Shown: in pieces, positions 1-6,126 of the stretch | Position numbering within the stretch: the first letter of the stretch is position 1 | How the letters are laid out: every line of letters starts with the position of its first letter | NCBI GenBank assembly: GCA_943355085.1 | Contig: CALREC010000046.1 | Coordinates: 1-6,126, forward strand | Source: Candidatus Altimarinota bacterium | GTDB taxonomy: Bacteria > Patescibacteriota > Gracilibacteria > BD1-5 > UBA2023 | Length of the DNA stretch: 6,126 bases | Direction of reading: 5' to 3' | Position numbers and translations under genes: made by a program | The notes under the pieces: model-generated | Told to the model about the DNA's origin: nothing | The model's input: only the letters and a program-made list of their open reading frames with translations | Database searches by the model: none

Positions 1-687
1 TGTGATGAGTATTTATACTATGGGAGAATCAATCCAAATGTCGTAAATATAGAAAAGACTTATAGTTTCAAAACACTTTCTGGTACGATTCTCGAACACA
101 AATCCCCAACGGATGAGGAATACGGAGCTGCACTCAAAGAGATGATTACCCCATCTCTTCCATCTGATCGTGATAGATATGTTGATTATCTCGATAAGCA
201 ACAAAAGTACCAAAAAATCGTCTATCCAAATTTTTTTCGTATCGTACTCGATGGTAGAGAATTAAATTATCCATGAGCTCATAAGAAAATTAAAGATCTT
301 TTGGATGCAAAAACAGCCGAAATTCTTGCGCTTGGTGGTACTATTAACCTCTATAACATTCTCAGTGCTGACCAGAAGGCTCTCAATGCTGTTATAGAGT
401 GAGTGCTCTGGAATAATATGAAAAATGCTACACTCAAGTATAGTAGTACGCTTGAGCGGAGTCTTGATCGAGATGGCGAGCAAAGCATCAGTGCAGATGA
501 TAAGAAAAATGATTATGAGATAGCCTATCTTGGTGCTCCAGGAGATGCCAAAAACATGTATCTGAAGATAGATCCAGAATCCAAATCTCCTTTTCCCAAG
601 GAGATAGCAGATATTATGGATCGTATGAATAACTATCGAAGTCTCGTTGATGGTACAAATATTACCCAGGTCACCCCCAGTGAGGCC
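1..687 (+). other. N-terminal part of the fragment: unrecognised, partly helical region
   Basis: Window residues 1-229 match no family I can name. The composition is polar and charged, with helix-like stretches such as HKKIKDLLDAKTAEILALGG (residues 78-97) and KALNAVIEGVLWNN around residues 127-139, spanning the TGA glycines at 274 and 400. An EF-hand-like loop lies at residues 156-167. The window opens inside this region, so its true beginning is unknown. It could be a helical cap or spacer before the beta-domain array. Confidence 0.5.
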
Positions 688-3600
688 GAGATGAAATGTG
701 GTCCACCAGAGGGTGTTCCAATTTGGCAGTGGTTCAACGCTATATTCTGTTGGCTTGGTACTATCCTGCCACCGACGATCAGCGCCGGAAGTTGCGGATG
801 ACCGAGTCAAAAAAATTCGAGCTCAAGTGCTTCGTCGAGCGTTTTTGCTCAGCCGGTAAATAAACTCGATCTCAATCGTAACGGTGTGCTTGATGGATAT
901 GAGATTATCGGTAGTCCTTCATGAAAGCTCGGACTCCAGAGTCCAGAGAAGATCTTTGGGTACGGCGAGACAGTGCCCCTTGTAGCTGAGTTAACGAGCA
1001 ATGGGAAAGTAATCGATATCGATGATTTCAATATGGTATCATTTGATATTAAAAAACTTTCCGTTGTCACTTGAGACGCAGTTCCTTCATTTAAAACTAT
1101 TTATGATCGAGAGGTGACAGGCGTTGTAGCAGATATTGAAAATATAAGAGATTATATTAATTTCAAACCTCTCCAGATACGTGCTCAGAAGGGTCTTGCT
1201 AACTATAGCTTTTCGACAAAAAATGAAGATATCAATATCGTTTTTGATGCCCATATATTAACCCGTGATCGATATGGAAGAATTATTGTTGATAAGATAG
1301 CTGATCCTATGACTGTTGTTGTTCGGTCCTTACGAATTGCTGTAAAAAGTAAGATTCAAGTTTCAGATCTTCCTTTTTCTGTCGGTTCGGTTTTAAACGC
1401 AGGGAATCCTCATGGTATACTTTTTAATCTGAGTAAGATTAACAAGAACCAGATAACTCTATCTGATAATTCCCCGTATACTTTACGTATTTACGATGAT
1501 GTTGCCAATATACTAGTGAAGGATGCAATCAATGTATCAAAAAATGAGTATCTGTTTCAAGATACTAGGATTCTCAATAAATCTTGAATTTATCGTTTTG
1601 AATTTACTGATAAAGATGGCATTCGCTGATTTACTACTCTGAATATACTTCCGGCACTGCCCTTCAAGATTGAGGCCATACCATCGTCCAATACTTTCAT
1701 AGCGGGAGAAAAAACCACGGTACTCGTTCGAGTTCTGGATTTATTTGGAAATCTCGCACAAGGAGAGTCATATGCCCTCCATGGTTCCGTATCATGAGGT
1801 GCGACATTTATAGATGAAGATGCTAAAAATCCGACGAGCACTCAGACGAAAAATATCATAGAAGGGTACACAAGTTTTGATATCACTCATACTCAAACAA
1901 GCGATGATATAGGCCTCTCATTTCGTATAGATCGAGTCAATGTTGCGTCTGAACGTATACCACTTCGATCTATAGACTTTGCGAAAATCTCCATCGACAT
2001 CGCAGACAGAGACAAGATTGTGGTTGGAAAAGATAAGCATAGCGTTCTGGTCAAAGTCCTCGATAAGGATGGTCAAGTTTTGACTCTTTACAATGGTGTG
2101 ATGGCACTCGATTTTCCAAAACTTTCAGGTTCGTTTTCACAACCATTTGTTTCTATCAAAAATGGAGTGTCTGATGGTGATATATTTTTCACCCCTGGAT
2201 ATGTTGCGGAAAAAGATCTCCGCATACAAGCACAAGTACCTGGGATCAATACGATTGAAGGTGATTTGCTGACTATACTTCCCGATGTGCCAATGAATTT
2301 TGAATTTATAAAAGCGCAAGATCGCATGGAGGCTCGGACCGGAAATTTCAATAAAACCCGTGCTACGCTTTATGATAGATACGGGAATATCGCCTATAAT
2401 ACCACCGGATACAAACTTACTACGAGTCTCCCGCAAGATTCTAAAAAATATGCATCCGTATCCTCCTCGGAACATATATTTGAAGATGGAAGCCTCGATT
2501 TTGACATAGAGGCTACAGCGATACCAGGAAAGGCTTATATCATAGGTACAATTACGCCGGAACTCGAAACAAATAGTTTTACCATTACCGATAAGTCTGC
2601 AAAGACGCTTACTGTGAGTGGAGTTTCAAAAAATGTGACCCTCCTTGATACCTACTATCTTTTCAACAAATCCAAACTGGCGACCATGAAGTACGATGCT
2701 CAATATAGCGTCCTACTCTGAGGTGAGTATGGAGATGTTACTCAAGAAGATTATCTCGGATGAGAGATTCTTTTTAATTCAGGATCTAAATCACTCTCAG
2801 TTACAACACTCCTGACCAATCCATGGAAAGCGCAAGATCTTTTCGGATTTACACCAGCGGGGAAATATTCATATATATCAACAACAGATGATACAAGTTC
2901 CCTACAGGTTGACATAGGTGACAATGGAGAGAAAAGTTATATTTCCTTTTATGATGCGTACCGCAAAGAGTATATCGCTCGAGCTTGGCTCAATATAGAT
3001 CCAGACAATACTGCCTATATTCCCTGTACGAGTTCGGGGGTTGATATCTCCAATTGTGAGATTGCTCCAAGAACCACTGTTTTTTTGAAGGGTCTTTCTG
3101 GAAATATGAGTCGAACGCAAGATGGCGGACTAACACTTTTTTCATCGAACAATATACCTCTCCTCCAAATCGACCGAAGTGGAAAGATGCAAAAATACCC
3201 AGGTATTGTACTGGAATTGGATCATAAGACATCCTCCAATCTTCTCGGTATGAAGATTCTTTCTAATGGTGCCTCTGTGGGATATCTGGGTATAAAATTT
3301 GCAAGTGACTCGATAACAGCAGTTTCTTCCGCCTCTCTTGATACAGCTCTTACCAACAGAAAAAACCAAATGGTGTTTGAATCTATCTCGAGTAGATATG
3401 CTGCTCATAAAACCTATCTCGGTATATCTTCTTGATGATCTGAAGGTATTATGTATGCATTTCAGTCTGGAATGAAGGGTGAAATAGGTGAAATCGATAC
3501 TGCGTATCTCCCAAAATCTGGACCAGATGGTCTTGAGCAATACGCAAAAAAAACAGGCATAGGATGGGAGGATACTAATCGTATGCTGCTTGAGGTAGCT

Positions 3601-6126
3601 GCCGGTGCTACGATCGGAAATGCGACAAAATTTTATCAAACATTTGCAACTATCACTCTGGGGGATCCGGTCTCTCACCTCCCAAAAGTGGTTATGAATA
3701 GTAATTTTGATCGGACTATTGGAAAACAGATTTCTCTCGGAAATGGTGAACAGATAGAAACATACAAAAAAATTGATGCGAATGGTGATGGTGTCTCAGA
3801 CATCGTTATATTCTATGAGAGTGGCAAGATTCAATTACTTATGAATTATGCCGGATCTTTTAAAGATATGGGATATCTTGCCTATGTTTCAGATGGGGCA
3901 AAAGGTCGTAAAGAGGTGGGAAACTTTTTTGGTGATGGATATGATGATATCGTTTTTGCTGACACAAAGGGTAAGCTTCTTTTGCTCGATAATAACCAAG
4001 GAAAATTTAGTCGTGTTTCTCCAGTAATTCTTGGAACTGATGGAAAATCAGAGACGATAGGCGGATATGTTCAGCAGTTGGAAGTATTTGATATGGATTC
4101 CGATGGAAAGTCTGATATCGTGATGCTAGATGATAGTGGAGAAATCAATATTCTCTATGGTACGGTCCGAGATAATGCCGGAAAAAAGGAACATATTTTT
4201 ATAAAGAAAAACATAGAAAAAGGTCTCGGTATGCGACTCTCCCAGGAACAAAGAAATGACGGGGGTGCTTTTTCCTATGATGGACTCACTTTTCCTCTAG
4301 AGAGTAAAGATGCGTTTGTAGAAACAGACGCTTCCGCAGGAAAGGTTAATCAGGGGATGGTAAATAATCTCCTCTATCTGAAGTATACCTACCAATCAAA
4401 TAAAACTTCATGAGTCGTTGACAAAAACGGTCTCATAAATGCAACCAAGGGAACTGATGCAGTGACCGATACGACCGATATCGAGTGAGCACAAAAACGG
4501 ATGGATCAACCCATACAAGATGCTCGTCTAAACGCAAGCACATGAACAGATCCAACCAGCGATATCGAGTGAGCACAAAAACTGATGGATCAACTCATAA
4601 AAGATGCTCGTCTAAACGCAAGCACATGAACAGATCCAACCAGCGATATCGAGTGAGCACAAAAACCCATAGCCCAATTCATAGAAACTACTCGCCTCCT
4701 AGCATGACCGGGAAATGCAGACTTCACGGCTCTGGATAACTCCAATAGAAGAGTTGAACCACGCACCTTTGTTCGATCAGCCGTAGCCGAGGGGAAGGGT
4801 CTTGATATTCAAAAAAAATATCAATTAATGAACAACTCTCAGAGGGGAACTCTTCAGGCAGGTGACACCGTGCGTGTTGAGCTGGTTCTTACCAATAGTG
4901 GCACTCAAAGATTTCAAAATCCTATATATTTGGATTCCAATGATCGTAAGCTCTTCACTACGGAACAGACCAATGTCTTTACTCTAACAAAAAATGGAGG
5001 AAAAGAAGAGCAATACCCTATGAACTCTCTCGTGGATACTGAGTTTGATTATGGTTTTGATCTTGCCGATATGGATCCTCAAGATACGATTACGATCCGA
5101 TATATCGTTACTGCCAATCCTATAGCATTTGGTAAAATAAACGTAGGACTTCTCGAAAAGTGAGAGCTAGGTGATGATATATATGGCGATATAAGTCTTT
5201 CTCCCAATAACATGTGTTGAGGAAAACTCATTATGTGGCGATCGGTTGAACCATTTTCTCCATTGGCAAGAAATTATAAAAAAGGAACGAAGAAGTTTAT
5301 CGACAATTCTGTACTTCCTGATGAGTTTGCAAAAAACAGTATTGATCTCGATAAAAACGGCGTTCCTGACTATGTTGATGAGCTCGTAAAGAGTGGAAAA
5401 TGAGATATATCTCTTTTGAAAAAATATGCCCAAACTGAGCTTTCGAAGTACAACATTGATGCGAATACAAATGGCATCCCCGATCGTGGCGACAACAATG
5501 GATCAAAAGTAGTATCTTTTGACCAAAAAAGCGGTAAGATTGAGATTGGATGACTGAGCTCTGGAAATATCGATGAAATCAACTCCGGTATCGATGAAAT
5601 AGTAAAATGACTCGGCTGTGGATTTGGAGGTGGAGGGTGTATAAACTCACCTCTAAATTATGCTCCACTTGCACCAGGAAGCGCTCCAGTGCTATTTGGT
5701 TTTCCTCTTATGCCTCTTATGCCTGGTACATGAATACCAATATTTTCAATGTTTACAGCTTTACCAGGACCATTTTGTACTCTTTACCCAGCAGTTTGGC
5801 CACCTGTTCCATTCGCCGTCGAAGCAATGGCTTTATGTGGTGCTTGATTAGCAGTAACAGCACCAATCAATTTAGGTAGCCCGCTAAGTGCATGATGATG
5901 GCTTGGTACCTGGTCTGCTGCAAATTTTTTTCGTCTCTTTATCACCCCAACTATCACTGGTGCGATTGGAATGGCTGCATGTTTTTGAGGTCCTGTAAAT
6001 GTTCCTAATATGACTTGATGTGCACCATTAGGGGTCGGAACATGAGTTGGATGTATACCTCCTCCTATGCTTTCTCCTCTTATTCCCGGGGGAAATTGTA
6101 TCGTAGCAGCAAAACCATTTTTTGGA
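1..6126 (+). CDS. Giant multidomain surface/adhesin-like protein, internal fragment (genetic code 25, TGA = Gly)
   Basis: Frame 1 is open from the first to the last base: 2042 codons, no TAA or TAG, 31 TGA. With TGA as glycine the translation is continuous and protein-like, with recognisable domains on both sides of most TGAs. Visible in order are a partly helical region with an EF-hand-like loop, a Cys-rich hydrophobic segment, a Ser linker, an EF-hand, beta-rich and Ig-like (Big_1-type) units, FG-GAP/VCBS repeats, a 28-residue tandem repeat, a DUF11-like beta sandwich, two thrombospondin type-3-like loops and a Gly/Pro/Cys-rich region. These families are typical of exported surface or adhesion proteins and none suggests a cytoplasmic enzyme. 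Neither start nor stop lies in the window, so the true protein exceeds 2042 residues, and signal peptide and anchor cannot be judged. Standard code 11 would break it into false genes at about 403-801, 1114-1587, 2020-2721, 3085-3435, 3451-4413 and 4828-5163. The reading frame is near certain; the function (adhesion or host contact) is inference. Confidence 0.93.
466..501 (+). other. EF-hand-like calcium loop (degenerate)
   Basis: Residues 156-167 read DRDGEQSISADD. Acidic residues fall at loop positions 1, 3, 5 and 12, with Ile at position 8, matching the EF-hand pattern except that the usual Gly at position 6 is Gln. Such single Ca2+ loops are common in bacterial surface proteins. The degeneracy makes calcium binding plausible but not assured. 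Confidence 0.45.
694..801 (+). other. Cys/Trp/Pro-rich hydrophobic segment
   Basis: Residues 232-267 carry cysteines at 233, 250 and 265 around a strongly hydrophobic core with three Trp (242, 244, 251) and a PP pair at 257-258. The hydrophobic run from about 239 to 260 is long enough to cross a membrane but contains prolines and an Asn, so a buried disulfide-linked core is equally possible. The segment ends in Cys-Gly-Gly, the second Gly being the TGA at 799, and is followed at once by a Ser-rich linker, so it looks like a module boundary. Its core resembles part of the C-terminal region (residues 1911-1938). Confidence 0.55.
802..840 (+). other. Ser-rich interdomain linker
   Basis: Residues 268-280 read PSQKNSSSSASSS. 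Low-complexity serine of this kind is typical of a flexible linker, often extracellular. It separates the Cys-rich segment from the EF-hand and the beta-domain array. Confidence 0.7.
868..903 (+). other. Canonical EF-hand calcium-binding loop
   Basis: Residues 290-301 read DLNRNGVLDGYE, a full 12-residue EF-hand loop: Asp at 1, Asn at 3, Asn at 5, Gly at 6, Leu at 8, Asp at 9 and Glu at 12. It is followed by a sequence containing the TGA glycine at 922. A lone loop of this type, without a clear partner close by, resembles dockerin-like or Excalibur-like calcium motifs of secreted bacterial proteins. It probably stiffens the junction into the beta-rich region. Confidence 0.75.
904..1656 (+). 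other. Beta-rich region, fold not recognised
   Basis: Residues 302-552 show alternating hydrophobic/polar strand patterns (for example TVPLVAELTSNGKVIDIDD from 324, and DPMTVVVRSLRIAVKSKI around 436-453). A D-R-Y-G motif (residues 422-425, in TRDRYGRII) recalls the conserved turn of Big_1-type Ig domains seen further on, so at least one divergent Ig-like domain may lie here. TGA glycines at 922, 1072, 1585 and 1627 sit within it and do not disturb the strand patterns. No catalytic motif is visible. Confidence 0.5.
1657..2634 (+). other. Three tandem Ig-like (Big_1/invasin-like) domains
   Basis: Three consecutive beta-sandwich-like units span about residues 553-650, 651-761 and 762-878. Each carries the same strand-turn element: VRVLDLFGNLAQG (576-588), VKVLDKDGQVLTL (684-696) and ATLYDRYGNIAYN (788-800), spaced about 105-110 residues apart, the usual period of bacterial Ig-like domains. 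The pattern of hydrophobic strand, D-x-x/Y-G-N/Q and polar extension is the Big_1/invasin signature turn. Each unit also has a 'GY/SFD' or 'GSLDFDI' style late strand. Such arrays form rigid rods that project adhesins from the cell surface. Boundaries are approximate and the family assignment rests on motif and spacing only. Confidence 0.6.
2635..3738 (+). other. Beta-rich region of unknown fold, ending in a TIGNA...LGDP motif
   Basis: Residues 879-1246 are strand-rich and contain a close cysteine pair (C1009, C1019), a likely local disulfide if exported. Between 1202 and 1228 the pattern GATIGNA ... ITLGDPVSHLP resembles the C-terminal end of C25 (gingipain-like) peptidase domains, where a 'TIGEA' helix and an 'LGDP' strand occur. 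I see no convincing catalytic His/Cys pair upstream, so activity is not claimed; it may be a non-catalytic relative or chance similarity. TGA glycines lie at 2719, 2761, 3433 and 3436. Confidence 0.4.
3739..4161 (+). other. FG-GAP/VCBS-type calcium-binding propeller repeats (three)
   Basis: Three repeats of the integrin-alpha-like calcium motif are visible: DANGDGVSDIVIF (1259-1271), GNFFGDGYDDIVFAD (1307-1321) and DMDSDGKSDIVML (1364-1376). Each has an acidic/Gly calcium loop running into D-I-V plus a hydrophobic strand, followed by a short return strand such as GKIQLLMNY, GKLLLLDNN or GEINILYG. Spacing is about 50 residues, within the range of FG-GAP/VCBS blades. Full propellers normally need six to eight blades, so three clear ones suggest a partial array or degenerate neighbours. 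These repeats are typical of extracellular adhesion and sugar- or protein-binding proteins. Confidence 0.8.
4477..4704 (+). repeat. 84-bp (28-residue) in-frame tandem repeat, about 2.7 copies
   Basis: Unit 1 (4477-4560) and unit 2 (4561-4644) are identical at 81 of 84 positions. Unit 3 (4645 to about 4704) starts with the same 21 bases and then diverges. Each unit begins DIEGAQK and the full ones end NASTGTDPTS, with both glycines in those strings encoded by TGA. The middle part (QKLMDQLIKDARLNA in unit 2) is an amphipathic helix candidate, so the array probably forms short helices joined by polar linkers. All three differences between units 1 and 2 change the amino acid (R/L, P/L, Q/K). A degenerate relative of the linker precedes it at 4438-4458. 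Near-identity points to recent duplication. Confidence 0.9.
4849..5160 (+). other. DUF11/CARDB-like beta-sandwich domain
   Basis: Residues 1617-1720 contain LQAGDTVRVELVLTNSGTQ (from 1618), the characteristic opening of DUF11 and CARDB-type domains (pro/ala-Gly-Asp-x-V then L-x-N-x-G). They close with FDLADMDPQDTITIRYIVTA (from 1686), matching the 'l-x-x-l-x-P-x-x-t-i-t/y-v' end strands of those families. Length (about 100 residues) fits. Such domains occur in repeat form in bacterial and archaeal surface proteins. Only one copy is seen here. Which of the two families it belongs to cannot be decided by eye. Confidence 0.6.
5344..5493 (+). other. Two thrombospondin type-3-like calcium loops
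   Basis: Residues 1782-1793 read DLDKNGVPDYVD and residues 1820-1831 read DANTNGIPDRGD. Both follow the D-x-[DN]-x-N-G-x-P-D-x-x-D pattern of thrombospondin type-3 repeats, in which the Asp/Asn side chains bind Ca2+. They are separated by 26 residues containing a probable helix (ISLLKKYAQTELSKYN, with the TGA glycine at 5401 just before it). This is common in secreted bacterial proteins next to a terminal module and probably makes a calcium-stiffened hinge ahead of the Gly/Cys-rich end region. Confidence 0.75.
5608..6126 (+). other. Gly/Pro/Cys-rich hydrophobic C-terminal region (runs off the window)
   Basis: Residues 1870-2042 have 30 glycines (8 encoded by TGA), many prolines, few charged residues and eight cysteines (1873, 1880, 1926, 1946, 1994, 2007, 2018, 2033). 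It opens with the Cys-Gly-rich motif CGFGGGGC. Hydrophobic stretches such as PFAVEAMALCGAGLAVTAP and TGAIGMAACFGG could be membrane-associated, but the frequent Pro and the Cys pairs suggest a disulfide-linked or membrane-inserting module rather than a simple anchor. I do not recognise a named family. The window ends inside it, so the total length and any terminal anchor are unknown. Confidence 0.65.

Larger units (their letters stand above)
274..6045 (+). other. 31 in-frame TGA codons recoded as glycine
   Basis: In-frame TGA codons begin at 274, 400, 799, 922, 1072, 1585, 1627, 1795, 2719, 2761, 3433, 3436, 4411, 4486, 4543, 4570, 4627, 4654, 4705, 5161, 5218, 5401, 5551, 5608, 5731, 5845, 5893, 5896, 5986, 6016 and 6043. 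Two adjacent pairs occur (3433/3436 and 5893/5896). Many lie beside GGN codons or in Gly/Pro-rich sequence. Glycine is the known meaning of UGA in Gracilibacteria and Absconditabacteria, where a tRNA-Gly with anticodon UCA reads it. Tryptophan (code 4) fits poorly: TGG is used normally, about 11 times, and a GGA codon at 4450 aligns with a TGA at 4543 in related repeat sequence. Confidence 0.93.

Noticed and set aside
262..810. Antisense 182-residue open frame on the minus strand
   Set aside because: It overlaps the continuous frame-1 coding sequence entirely, has Ile/Thr/Cys-rich composition without domain character, and the + strand frame carries an EF-hand-like loop and Ser linker logic here.
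3142..3678. Antisense 178-residue open frame on the minus strand
   Set aside because: The translation is rich in Arg/Cys/Ser/Ile with no recognisable motif, and it lies opposite a convincing beta-rich part of the giant protein.
4477..4704. CRISPR array
   Set aside because: The units are contiguous, 84 bp, in frame and coding, with no unique spacers between short palindromic repeats.
4485..4739. Frame-3 open frame with repeated Ser-Thr-Lys-Thr-Asp-Gly units
   Set aside because: The repeat is simply the 84-bp DNA repeat read out of frame. Frame 1 gives an amphipathic helix unit continuous with both flanks.
403..5163. Several separate short genes (403-801, 1114-1587, 2020-2721, 3085-3435, 3451-4413, 4828-5163)
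   Set aside because: All are in the same frame, separated only by TGA codons, with no ribosome binding sites or intergenic sequence, and coding character continues between them.
5485..5493. RGD tripeptide (residues 1829-1831) as an integrin-binding motif
   Set aside because: It falls within the calcium-ligand pattern of the second thrombospondin-like loop, where the Asp is explained as a ligand; a three-residue match is too weak.
5607..5879. Frame-3 and frame-2 open frames over the C-terminal region (5607-5879 and 5660-5851)
   Set aside because: They are shadows of the Gly/Pro/Cys-rich frame-1 sequence and have the skewed Ser/Cys/Tyr or Leu composition expected of off-frame reading.
274..6045. 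Pseudogene with many nonsense mutations
   Set aside because: Decay would produce TAA, TAG and frameshifts as well; across 2042 codons only TGA occurs and the frame never shifts.
274..6045. TGA as selenocysteine or as tryptophan (code 4)
   Set aside because: 31 selenocysteines in a structural protein is implausible. Trp is disfavoured by normal TGG use, by the GGA/TGA correspondence at 4450/4543 and by the Gly-rich contexts.

Overview
The whole window is one uninterrupted stretch of coding sequence on the + strand in reading frame 1: 2042 codons with no TAA or TAG, but with 31 in-frame TGA codons. Read as glycine (translation table 25), these TGAs join what would otherwise look like half a dozen short hypothetical genes into one giant protein. 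UGA=Gly is known from Gracilibacteria (BD1-5) and Absconditabacteria (SR1), so the host is most likely an uncultivated member of these Patescibacteria/CPR groups. Two internal comparisons support the reading. A glycine GGA in a degenerate repeat aligns with a TGA in the good copies. A CGA aligns with AGA in two related D-R-Y-G motifs, which favours CGA=Arg and so points to Gracilibacteria rather than to those Absconditabacterales reported to read CGA/CGG as Trp.

Both ends of the gene lie outside the window, so the start codon, any signal peptide, the terminal anchor and the stop codon are not visible. Layout by window residue number: 1-232, a mixed, partly helical region with one EF-hand-like loop; 233-267, a Cys/Trp/Pro hydrophobic segment, then a Ser-rich linker; 290-301, a textbook EF-hand loop; about 310-545, beta-rich sequence; about 553-878, three immunoglobulin-like (Big_1/invasin-like) units; about 879-1230, beta-rich sequence of unknown fold ending in a TIGNA...LGDP motif; about 1247-1387, three FG-GAP/VCBS-type calcium-binding propeller repeats; 1493-1568, a 28-residue tandem repeat (84 bp units, the first two 81/84 identical); about 1617-1720, a DUF11/CARDB-like beta sandwich; 1782-1831, two thrombospondin type-3-like calcium loops; 1870-2042, a Gly/Pro/Cys-rich hydrophobic region running off the window.

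The architecture (stacked beta domains, many Ca2+ loops, paired cysteines, a stalk-like repeat, FG-GAP units) is that of a secreted or surface-displayed adhesin-like giant protein. In an episymbiotic or predatory CPR bacterium it could mediate contact with a host cell, but that role is inference. No RNA gene, mobile element, CRISPR array, promoter or terminator is visible, and there is no intergenic sequence.
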